Below are positions 1 to 12,700 of a stretch of 64,000 nucleotides of DNA, in pieces. The notes below the pieces were generated by a model. That model was not told the origin of the DNA, ran no database searches, and saw only the letters and a list, made by a program, of their open reading frames with translations. Positions within the stretch are counted from its first letter, which is position 1, and each line of letters begins with the position of its first letter. The stretch lies in contig NC_088711.1 of the NCBI RefSeq assembly GCF_963576615.1, positions 25,452,182 through 25,516,181 on the forward strand, given 5' to 3'. The DNA is from Watersipora subatra (taxonomy: Eukaryota > Bryozoa > Gymnolaemata > Cheilostomatida > Watersiporidae). A program made the translations under genes and the position numbers.

Positions 1-785
1 TATTCAAATTTCGATTACATGGTTTGCATACTTCACAGTGTAATAATTAATTACTGAGTACATCTAATTGAATTTTGTTTTTTGACTAATTCAGATAAAC
101 TTGTACTTGCCAGTTTTAATTCATATTTGTCGATAAACCCCTGATTTCATTGCACATATTTCTATTTCTCCCTTTCCTCACTCCTTTGCCTTTTGAAAAC
201 GGATAAATGTTTGTATTCAACTTTGTGTAACTATTCTATTTTGCTTGTTTTTGCATAAAACTGTATAACTATTTTTTACATAATCTAACTTTGCATATGA
301 CTATTGAAACTATGTTATCTCTGGGTTACGAATCATGAACAGAGTATTGTACTAATTTACTCTATCTAGCTTGAAGTGTTTTTATTAACATTTTAACATT
401 TATTATAACAAGTATCAATTCTCTACAACAACTTAAAAACTTCACCAGACTAAAATCTCTATAAAATTACTTTTGATTATTCAATATTTACAAAGCTGCA
501 GTCGCTATTCAGTTTGTCAACCGAAACAAACGTTTGGTTAATTAGGAGTTGTTCATTCTTTAAAGGTGATAGTTCTGTTTTAGAGTTTAGTGTTGATGTA
601 GAATCTATCTACTTATTATTTTGTAGAAGCGATTCGATGTTTATGCTTTAATGCAAATGTCAACAACTGTATTCGCTGTATTGATAGTAGAGGGAGTTAC
701 GAGACGGTAAAGCATAGGGGCTCTGCGTTGATCCGAATTCTTTAGTCTTCGGAATCGTCTGCGTTTCGGATATTGCGTTTTCACG
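1..785. other. Upstream region and probable promoter/5' UTR of GET4
   Basis: No exon was found on either strand. The first 600 bases are plain AT-rich sequence. From about 620 to 785 the sequence becomes less AT-rich and has several CpGs, as expected for a promoter or 5' untranslated region just before the GET4 start at 786. No clear TATA box was picked out. Confidence 0.4.
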
Positions 786-3700
786 ATGGATCCAACCAGT
801 TCTTCTCAAACAAAAACCAATGGAGTTTCAAGAATTGTATCAAAACTCGAGAGTAGTATAGCGAATGGAAATTACTACGAAGCTCATCAGCTTTACAAAA
901 CATTATCTCACCGGTAAATTAAAGCTTATAAATAGACAATATTTTGTTAACCGAAATACAATACGCCAGTAAGCCTATAACTTTTGTGCGTTAATTATTT
1001 TCCAAAATTGTCGACCAAAGCAAGCATAGTTTGTAATTACATATCATAACTCACATATTAAAAAGAACAAGTTTTTACCGTCATCAATTTCTCTCGCCAT
1101 GAACTAAAGAGTCAAACAGTACACTATATGTAGAACTGCAAAGTTCACTAAGAATTTCGTTTTTCAACGCTTAGGGCAGGGAGCTGTCCGTATATTTTAA
1201 TATCTGCCACATTTTTTTGTAGCTTGGTCTGTGTTAATTTAGCTGTAGAATGTTTGTCTCACATTGGTAATTTTATTGTGATATGCAACACATGATTTTT
1301 TGTTTTCACTAGCTCGAACATCGTTGCTGTATTAGCTTTAGTAAGCGTATGCTCAGAAATACATTTGCTTTTATTGACTTTTCACGAATGCTCCTACAAG
1401 AAATGCTGTCTTATCATCAGTTTCAGAAACTTTGAATACTTCAATATTGTCATGTGAGTAGGGAAAGTGGGGCACATTGCAACGCGGGGCACGTTGAAAC
1501 TCTCCTCAAATTTCTTGCTTACAAGTTTACACCATTTTAAATTCATACCTCACTAATTAAAGAGCTTTCTATGTCATCTTATGAGATATCTTAATTGCAT
1601 GAAATAAAAAGAACAGAAATTTTGGTGAGCCATGATTTTGTAAAATTTAATGGTAATTTTTAGCCCTTTTTTATATCCAAATTTAAAGAATTGCATATCT
1701 TCTTTGTACATCATCTCATGTCAACAAAAGTCAATGGAAGAAGCTATAGACATGTTTTTTTCACAATGCACCCACCAACTTCCTGATTTTACATCATCCC
1801 GAGTTGGGATAAACATTTTGGTTACTCAGTGTCAAGTCGGGCACGTTGAAACAAAGGGTACGGGGCAAGTTGCAACATGTTTTAATGATAAGCATAGAGG
1901 GGCAAGTTGTAACATGTCACAACTTGCCCCTCTATTCTTATAGAGGGAACAGCTCGAGTAGCATTGAAACTGCTGTTTGATGCAAACTTTGATGACATAG
2001 CTAAAAGTTAATTCTCACGATGAACCCCTAAATTTCTGGTCAATATTGATATTATGACTGCAAATATTAATATATAGAAAGAAAAGTTTCAGTTTTGTAT
2101 CAATACTAGCTATACTAGCCAGCATTGCCCGGGTAATAAAAAGTCTTTGGACAGAAAATTGATTTGTTTTCAACATATTACAACATTTACTATTCTAACT
2201 TTCAAACTACATATTATGAGAAAAGTTTTTTGTGTAGTTAAAATAAATTAAGAGAGAAAATACAAGCAACTGTAAAGGTTTTCAAACTTTGTCAAACAAC
2301 TGTAACTTTCAAACTTCATGTCATAAGGAAAATGTTTTGTGCAGAGCAAACAAATTAAAAAAAAATAAAACGGCTAAAAATGTAAATGTAAAATAATTAG
2401 CAAGTAATAGCTAAATCAAGTCTGTTTTGCTACGATTACAATAAAAGATGATTCGGTAATGATACAATTAATACGAACTGAGAAAACAAAAATAAAAATC
2501 CTGAATGTTTAATTAATAATGATTCTTGCATAGAAGTGTGTGTATAAAAAAGAATGCTGTTCCACCAGAAGCTATCCATCAAAACTTTGAATACGACAAT
2601 ACTGGAGTCTCTCGATACTGGTACAAATGTAAAAATGAGATATCGTACTGTCTTTTTCTGACCGAACGGAAAGAGAATGTTGAGGCTCTGCCTACAGAGA
2701 TAATACAATTGTTCACTTGAAAATATTTGGCCTTGGCTACGATTTTCAGCAATTGAGCCTTATGAAAAACTGAAAATAGAAGAAAACAAGAAAAAGCGTT
2801 GTGTTTCAAAGAGTTAATAGAATTCATAGAGTTTCAAATAATACGTCATTTTGTGTGTGCATACGCTATATGATATATGGTAATGTCTTTGGGCAACATG
2901 TCCTGTATAGCCAGTGGTAGAGCGCTTGAATTTAAAATATGTGGTTGCAATCTCCGTGAGTTCAAATCCATCAGAATGTAGAATTTTAAATTCAAAGATT
3001 TTAATAGCTATAGCTGGACATACACAAACACACAGAAATACAGACAAACTTTGATAGAGATATAGGTTTTGTTTTACTGTGGAAGTTTGTTTGTTGTGAT
3101 TGTTGTACACGCGGTTTAAAGTTCACAGCAAAACTCTTTTCAAGTTTTTCTTGCTCAAATACTTGGTGGAACTTTGAATTGTTTGGCTGAAAATAAATTC
3201 AAGAAAACACCATACTAAAACTAAAATTTACTATGAAAATCAAAGACGTTTCAACGTGCACCGGGGGCACGTTGGCACACCAATTATGCAATTAGAACTT
3301 TTTTGATATTTTCCAAAGTACAACTAGCAGAAATTTGGCATACAAATAGAAAACATATTTCTGCATCATTTATGATGATCTACATTAAATTCCAATATTC
3401 TAGGAAAGCGTTATACCCAAAAATGCACTTTTTTGCAACATGCCCCACCCTCCCCTACTTTCCAATGAAGCACCAAGCATAGGTGTGGTACAACATATAA
3501 TCCAATATTGTCTAACGCGTATTAAATGGTTGAACTAATTAAATTGATTTTTACAACGTAACTGACATCGCTACCAAAACATCTCACTGTCTACTGACAA
3601 AATAACCCATTTGTCCACATAAGCTGAATTTTCTCGTTATTATCTTTATCTGATGTTGGCAAATCTTTAGGACTTGCCTTCACTGCCCGATATGAAAAAC

Positions 3701-6700
3701 TTCTGAAAAAAAGTGGAATGTGCAATTTATTGTTACAATTTGATGTAACCCATTACAATTTATCAAGGAAATATAATATTTTGTCAATATCTGGCTGTAC
3801 ATTACATTTGACCAGTTTCTTAAAATGGTTTTTACTATTAAAAGTGACAATTTTTCATAATTTCAACTGTATTTATTTGATTGATGGTACAGACCAAATG
3901 CGGTAACTAACCGGCCGATGATCATTTGTCTTAACTGATGTTTTGTCGTTGCGGCATTATTATTAGATTGCTTATGCTTTGGAAAAAATATCCTACAATA
4001 GTTCTGCTATTGCCTACAATTAATGCTTTTTACAACCTAGCTTGCTGGTCTTCTGCAGGTTAACAAGCAAACAAAAGCATGGAGAGGCGATCAACTATTT
4101 ATATACAGGAGCATGCATGTTGCTCCGAAATAAACAGGTTTGTTTTGCTTTCCCAAGAGTGAAAAGTGAAAGTATGATTGTTTATAGTCATCAAAGGTTG
4201 TTTGTCTTTTGACCATCTGCACAAACATTTTATGATAGTTGCTCATCAGTCATTAACATTAACAATTATGTACTCTAATTTTCTTTGGCTCGATTTGTTC
4301 AGTTTAACTCATTCACAATTAGAATTCACGCCATGCAAAGATTCGCAATTTTGAGTAATCTTCATTTCATGTTACGTTGTGGGTGGCCAAGGCAAATTCT
4401 TCATACATTCATAAAAAGGGTTTAAATGGGCACTGGTAGGAATAGTTGTACATATGACACAATGAACCCTAGCTCACATGTAATTAGGCCTGTAGCATTT
4501 ATATTGGTTTAAAATACAGACTGTGTATGCAGCTGTTTTAGTTTACTATGCACTTCTTTTGAAGTCCATAATAGTCCTTTTGATATTTTTTTCTTCTTTC
4601 TTGACTTGCAACAAAATTCACATTACAGTTATTTGGTATCAAAAGATTCACCATGTCTCACTCTTGTTGTGTTGTAAATGCCAAATATGTGGAAATGTGA
4701 TTACAAGTTCTTAAAAGCTCAAAAATTAAAAGCCGCCGTAGATTGGAATCTCTTTATTTCGATGATGTAGCCACGAAATTTGGTTATCGTCTTGTCACGT
4801 ATGTTCTCACGTGAATTGAAAGGCCAATACAAAGCTCAATATAAAACTTATCGTAGTACTAGTTTATGACAAACACTTCGGGTTTTACCGAAGACTCTAT
4901 CAAATATAGATGCTCGCTTTTTACAGTTTTGTTTCGGCTTGGTCTAATTGGCAAGTCATAATCTGATCATGTGACCCAATACTTTGCAAATAATTTTTGC
5001 AGCACTTTTCGATTATCACAAGTGACCAACAGGCTCGTGATGATTATCAGATAATGATATGTACTCCTTCAAGCAAAGGCTAAAAAATTAAACGATTTTT
5101 TACGGTAAGTTATAAGATATCACTGCTAAAAGTAACAGCATTATGATGACGATAAAACAGACGCGTAAGAACAATAGACATAGTTTTATTGAATACGTGA
5201 AGTATATTTGTGAAAATATTTCGACAAATAAGGTTGCATGAAAGTGTAAACAGAAACTATCTCTCACAACTACATCACATTTGAGCCGTTTTGGAAAGGG
5301 AATCCAAACTACGGCGGTCTCGTGTGGCTGCGATTTTCTGTTCGCTTTTAAGAGCTTGTAATCACCTTTCCACATATTTTTCACCTACAACACAACAGAG
5401 TAAGACATGGTGAATCTTTTCATATCAAATAACGGTAATGTGAATTTTGTTGCAAGTCAACCTTTAAAGCTAGCCTACCATAGAAGACTGAGACAATACT
5501 ATAAATTTATTTCAAAAAAATTAGTCAAGTTTACCACTTTTGTTAGGTGTGTACTGCGGGCTATCTGCGCATTTATTAAAATAATAAAAATAGCACAGGT
5601 ATGTAGTTCACAGATTTTGTGAACTTTGTTGTTAACACTTTATATCTGAGGTGATTGTGATTATGTGAGTACTCCCATCATTTTTGTAGCAACGTTACAA
5701 TTTTTTGTAATGGCCTAATTTCAAATACAAAAAAAACATTTGAATAATAACACTGGCTTTGATAGAAAACAGCTGTACACAATATACAGGAAGGTTACTT
5801 ACTTTTGGAAATTGAACAGTAGTGTCCTCCATCACAGTTTAGCCCTAGTAAAAATATCTAGTAACAAATGTCTATGCGGTCACTGTATTTAGATTTGATC
5901 AAATGTTGATGCTGCCTAAACTCGCTGTTGGATCACCAAGTCTGTTAGTTCTTATTTTAGGCATAGGAGCACTCATTTTAGAAGAATTGTTTTTGTTTTA
6001 GGTAAATTCTTCATTAATGCTATCAACATGTGCATTCTTATTTATGTTTGTTATAATGAGCATTAACAAGCTCTGTTGGTAATCAAACTCTCCTTGACAT
6101 TGGTAGTAATATATGGTGTATGAAATGATTTTTGTTTATTTTATTGCAATGTCTTACCTTCCCTTTGCTTTTGCAGATTGAGAGTGGTGCTGACCTTGCC
6201 ATGACTTTGCTAGATGTGCTCAACAAGTTAGACAGTGACTCAAAATTGCAATATATTAGCAAATTAAGCTCAATTCACGCTCTCATACCACCAGATGCTG
6301 TTGAACGTAGACAATTTGTATCTAAGTCCATTAAATGTACAAAAACTGCTACGTGCACTGCTGGGTCTCCTGAGTTTCACAAAGCACTGGCGATCACGTT
6401 ATGGCAAGGTATGTTTGTAGGTGAACTTGCACAAAACTGTAGTAGATTTTATCAGAAAGTATCGGTATTTTTCTATCATTTGTGGTTGTTTTTGATGTTT
6501 GAGATGATCTGACTCACAGGATGTTTCAAAATTACAATCGACAAAACTTGATCCCAGTTAAAATGCTCGGATCAAGTGAAAGTGTGATTATGACATCTAT
6601 AGTCGCAACGAGGTTGACAGAATAGAGATGTGTAGTGCTGCAACATAAAGGCAATAGCCGATATCAACTATAGCAACGATAGCAACTAGTGACATCATTT

Positions 6701-9700
6701 TGCACGTTTTTTTTAGCATTTTAACCACGTCCAAGTTTTGTCGATTTTAATCTTGAAACATCCTGGCAATCGGATCACCTCAAACATCAAAAACAATCGC
6801 AATGCAAAAAAAATATCGATACTTTTTGATAAAATCTATTAGAATTTGGTGTTTGTTCATCGTTATGTTCATTTGTGTAGAGCATCGTTATGTTCATTTG
6901 TGTAGAGCATCGTTATGTTCATTTGTGTAGAGCATCGTTATGTTCATTTGTGTAGAGCATCGTTATGTTCATTTGTGTAGAGCATCGTTATGTTCATTTG
7001 TGTAGAGCATCGTTATGTTCATTTGTGTAGAGCATCGTTATGTTCATTTGTGTAGAGCATCGTTATGTTCATTTGTGTAGAGCATCGTTATGTTCATTTG
7101 TGTAGAGCATCGTTATGTTCATTTGTGTAGAGCATCGTTATGTTCATTTGTGTAGAGCATCGTTATGTTCATTTGTGTAGAGCATCGTTATGTTCATTTG
7201 TGTAGAGCATCGTTATGTTCATTTGTGTAGAGCATCGTTATGTTCATTTGTGTAGAGCATCGTTATGTTCATTTGTGTAGAGCGTGTTTCATTAAATAAG
7301 TGGCTCCAAAAACTTGAATCTTGTGTTAAAGTTTTTAAGAATTTTGGTGTTGTAAACAGCAGTACGGAAATAACCAACCATGCTCTAAACAAATCTAATT
7401 TACAACACATCTAGTTCAAGTTAGTGTGAGGTATGCAATGTTTTTATCACTCATTTTATCACTGAATGTACTCATTGTTAGCTTACACTTCCATTCACGT
7501 GTCTCTAGAGGTAGAGTCATAAGAAAAAAATAATTTTACTAATTACTCTATTAGTTTAGTTTTTGCATATAGTTTAGGTTCTTACCTTTATTTTGTGTAG
7601 TTTACGTAATTAATGTTATGCATTATTGAGTAAAGTATGTATCGCTGTTTTTGGTCTCTAGAATGAATTACACAAAACACGATGTATGCATGTAAGAATA
7701 TTTGCTGTAACCTTCAACATTTCCGGCATGCGAAGGCAATATTGAAACGGATTAGCTTCGTATGTAGAGGTTTCTGTTGAGATGGGCTTAAGTTGAGCTT
7801 TATTTGTACTCCCAAAAGAAAATACTGTACACTAGTTGATTTTATTCTTTCCACACCCGCAATGCCTATAAGAACTGTTTAATGAATAACCTCACATAGC
7901 ATTATAATTGATACACTATAAAATACTATGTAAAAACTTGAAAAAAAAACATGAAAACTAAATTTAATAAAGCAATAAGTAATTGCAAAAAGCTTTTTAT
8001 TGTTATCCTGGAGACACGCAAATGGAAGTGTAGGCTTGGCAATGGAACAGCGCAGAGATATAGATAGCGATAGGGTTACGTGATGCACCTTACTCTAACA
8101 AGACTAACTGGAGTTTAAACTACAAGTACTTTGGCTTTCTTACTCTTTCTTATTTCTCTATTTTCTACTTGTTTCTTTTTTTTCACCTTTTTAATGGAAT
8201 TTCGATGTTTCAAGAAACTTTGAGTCTGGTATAGTTACAATTACTACGGTGTAAAATCAAGTATTCGATGGAGTTTTACGTCCTGTATTGGAATATTTGT
8301 ACATGAAAGCAATTGGAATTGAAAATTTGACTAGAACTGTCACTGTAACTTGGAGTTGGCTTCTCATGTGACTTTATTTGCAAACAATTCCCATTTAATT
8401 GTCTACTTTGATGACACTTGTGGTCAAAGAGCTCTGAATCCTGACCATGATTTGTGTTTGTAGGTTTGAATATTGCGAGACTGCAATGCTAGAGCTCGCT
8501 CATGTTCACTATTTGTCTTTACACTCTTTTTATCTTCAGATAGTGATCACGGTCGGTGACAAAGCTAGCAATAGCGACATGTTGTTATCATGTCTCTATG
8601 CATGTTTAAAAGCTTTTGTAACATACAGAATTAGCTACATGTTTGTCACAGACTACTTATGAATATCTCAAAGTATTACCTTGTGCTAATAACATCTTTA
8701 ACATAATTGTGTTTAATCATCTTCATTATATAAATTTAGTTCATATCAATTCATTGTTTTTTGAAGGGGTCGAGCATTCAACCTATGATCAGCGAGTATT
8801 ACTCGCAACTGTAATTGTTACAAAATTTCAACAACTCTAGAAATTATTTCCACTGTTCGTAGTTGTCAATTTTAAACAAGCTATTGTATTTTTGGTTACA
8901 TGAACAGAATATAATCAATAGTTCAAAAAACAACTTTTGCCAAATTTCATGTAAGATTAAATCTGCAACACTATTGCCAGCTTTGAGTGTTGACTTTCAA
9001 CACCAGTGTGAACTAGTTTCTCTACATACTTAACACGACTAGTATATTTCATATAATCATGGCTGCTATTACTATTGTGCTACTGGCATTTTAACTGGCT
9101 ATTCCCATCAATCGTTTTAGAAAAAAGTTTACACGCTGCACAGTACCACTTTCTATATGCAACGGATGGTGAAAATTTTGGAAAGTTTCTTGCAGACTTT
9201 CACTGCAACCATGGTGGCTACCCGTATGAGGTGGATCTCTTTATAGCTCAGATTGTTTTGCAGTGAGTATTTGCCATTGGTTACAAATGCAGGCTTCTAA
9301 TGCTTCCAACACTACCGACATTAAACAGAAAAACTAAACGCAAAACCTTCGACTACAACAACAGAAACCAAATGTTATAAATAAACCTATTTTGGTTGGA
9401 TGAAAGTTGGAAAAAGTTGAGAAAACCCTTTCTTGAACTCGAGGATGACTATTTTGGCATGAGTGGTGGCAAGTAGGAAATTCTTTATTGATTAAATATT
9501 GTGTGTTCTACATAGTGAAATGTTAAATGAACAATCTATTAGCCATCATTAGTACTAAACCTCCAGGTCTGAGTGAACTGATTACTAGTGTACGTAACTA
9601 AAAAAGTGTTTGTAATCTGTGCACGCATACAACTCGATTTAAAAATTCATTACACCAACTCGAGGGTTTCTTAAATTCGACTATTTCTTTGGTAAGAACT

Positions 9701-12700
9701 TGCATCAACAGTTCTTGTAAGCAATGTGTTAGCTTCGCATACCGTAAAACCTCTAATTGAACGCCATGGCGCTCTATTTTTCAACCCTTCTTCTATAGTG
9801 GCCGTCAAATAGATGTTGGTGTTGTATTTTTCAAATGGCTCATCAGAATTTTTGGTTGATAAGTTTAGCCCTTTTACGCGCGAAACGATTGTAGCCTATA
9901 TTTTGCTCTCTTTTTTTCCAGTGGAGCGATATTAAACTTTTTGGATGCAATAAATCCGTTAGCTTACCTCCAACTTGTCAAAGATCTCTTAATAAATATG
10001 GTTTGAGAAACCGAGAAATGTCTCTACCAGCTGTTGATATCTATTGCTTGCAATTAATCAACAATACTATAGCTTATAGCATTGCTATAGCAATGCTTAT
10101 AGCCTGTGTCCTGCTTTGCAATTTGGTGGAGCTTTCAATTTTTATATCTTTTTAAATTTGAAGACATTTTTATTTTATATCTATATTTAACAATGTTGCA
10201 TAAAAGCTCACTGCACTCATTGATATGTTTGTTACAGTTTGCAGCCAAAACTAGTTTTTTATGTACAATAGAGGTTACAAGCGTCGATCCATTGTAAGAT
10301 CAGATTACCACAAAAGACACTATCAAACAATATGCTATAAATCTGCAAATTTATAAGTTATATGATGATAATTCATTAAATTCTACAAATATATATTCAT
10401 GAACAAGTAACATAAACTAACCATACTTATAATACATGCAGAAACAAAAATAAACGTTTTTAAAACAGATTTGTTTGCATCGTTTGCTCGGCCAGCTAGG
10501 TTCTGATTGTTGCTTTCGATGGAACAAACATTTTCTGGTTGTTTAATACTTTCCACAATGTCTTCCAATCTCAACCCTTCTTCTGCACAGCATAACTAAT
10601 CGATACTAACGATGAAAAATTTTTTTTAGCAGCACAAAATTTACGCGCTGTATTTTGCACAAATGCAAAGCATAAAAGTTTTGCTCGCTAAGCACAAATT
10701 TTGGTCTAAAACTAGTCATTCATATACTATCGTTAATGTAAACTGTTTTTATATACTTCGAAGTATCAAGACTGTGTTAAACAAGGAACTACTAATAGCC
10801 TGAGACAGTTACTAAGTATTTCTATGGCAATGCTTTCAAAGTTTTAACAAAAGAAAAACGAAAAGTTATGGAGTTGGACAACAAGAGAATTAATTGTTAT
10901 TGATGTAAACTATTCATTATTAATATGATTTTGTGGACATTTTTCTACTGATCACTTGCTATTATGGATTCATAAAAATCAAATAATGTCAGAGTGGCAG
11001 TCAAATGGAGGTGGCGTTCAATTAGAGGTTTTACGGTAGCTATCTGAAATTAATTGAATTTACAAGCATTGCTGAATGGAGTTTAATGAAGTCTTGGTGT
11101 TGTTTGACATGGAAAAGGTAATACAGTAATACTTCAACTTACGAGTGCTCCAATTTACGAGAAACTTGAGATACGAGCAAGCTTTTAAGCAAGTTTTAGC
11201 ACTAATATACGAGCCATGTTTGAGATACGAGCACGTGAGTCAGTTGCCAAGTATGCCGGAGGTGTTTTATGAGAACAGCATCACTCTGTATTTTTTAATT
11301 GCTCAGGCTATAATACGTTTGTAGCGTGTTTTTGTGTGCGATTTTCAGTGCGGAAGTATGTGAATTAAAAGTACTGTGCGTAGTCCGAAAGTTTGCCAGT
11401 AAAATGAAAGATAATGCAAAGAAAAAGCAAATGATAACAATTGATATTAAACGGAAAATTATTGAAAAATATGCGAAATGTGTATGCGTGATTGAGCTAG
11501 CTCAGCAATGTGACCGAAATATATCCACAATGATCAAACAGAAGGATTATATTCAGGGCATTTAGTTCGCAAAAGGACTAACCATAGTTTCTAAACGGCG
11601 CAGCGATCTTCATGACCGCTGATGTTGGAACTGCTCAAGCATTGGATAAACGATAAACAATTGGCCGGTAACATCGTAACTGAAACGATGCTATGTGAAA
11701 AGGCCGGTGGTATAGCAAAACAATAAAAATAGACATTTGGGCAAGTTGGCTAGTGGTCGTGCATTAAGACTTTGTGACGACACTTGTGTTCGCCCTAATC
11801 GCAACATGTTGAAAGGGCGACAAAAGCAAACATCCTTAGATAGGTTTATCTTAAAATGGCCGGCTAGTCGTGAAAGTGAAATAAAGGAAAAATTAGCTAA
11901 CCAGCGAGCAACTTAAAACTATGAACGCCGAAGATATTTTAATTCCGTTAAGTTAAAAATGAAAGTTTGCTTTTAGGTTTGCTTCTAAGTTTGTCTTTTA
12001 AGACTTTGATTAAATTTAAATTCATCAAAGTCAACTGTTGTAATGAAGGATAACTTATATCTCCCTCTGGCAAATTCTAGCGTTAGCTGCTATTGTAGGT
12101 ATTTAATTTTACATTTTAATTAATCACATTTCTTTGCATTATTTTTTATTTGTTGTTTTTGAAAGCATGTGCTAAGTTAGGTCCATAACCAACACATTCT
12201 TTCTGTTACAATATCTTGTTTTGAGTGTTTTATTTGAATTTTTTAGTGTATGGAAACCAATCAATATATATTTAATTGTTCTATATATAAATAAATTGCA
12301 CAAACACGCGAGTAAATTGACATACGAGCTCAGTCTCCGAACGCATTAAGCTCGTAAGTCGAAGTATGATTGTAGTTCTCTGCAATTCTGGATCGGGCTC
12401 TTTGCACTCTCCTTTATTCTAAAACTAAATTCTTAAATTATTCTAAACTGAATAGTAAACAGTAAAATATGGATTTGACTTATGTGATACCCAATTGATA
12501 GCTTGTTTAGATGGTGTTGAGGGTAGTTGAACAATTAGTGAAAGAAAAGCAGTGTAAAAATAAATTTATGAAATGTCAGCATTTTCTTACTCTTCACATC
12601 AGTACCTATCAACTGAAGACGGCAGTGGCTTTTGCAGCTGTTGTAGCTGTACCAATTAAAGCGTTTCCAAATTCTTGGGTTTTACAAATAATATAATTTA

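Larger units (their letters stand above)
1458..3462. mobile_element. About 2-kb inverted-repeat DNA element with repeated GGGGCA-type motifs
   Basis: The left end (AGTAGGGAAAGTGGGGCA) and right end (reverse complement AGTAGGGGAGGGTGGGGCA) form terminal inverted repeats of roughly 27 bp with a few mismatches. A 15-bp motif close to GGGGCACGTTGAAAC recurs near 1468, 1486, 1838, 1862 and 1898, inverted near 1919, and again near 3245, 3260 and 3435. It lies in GET4 intron 1. The interior has no transposase I recognise, so it looks non-autonomous. Target-site duplications were not resolved and the family is unknown. Confidence 0.7.

Noticed and set aside
2899-2975. A functional tRNA gene
   Set aside because: A- and B-box matches are good but acceptor and anticodon stems do not pair convincingly, and a SINE-like body and tail follow.
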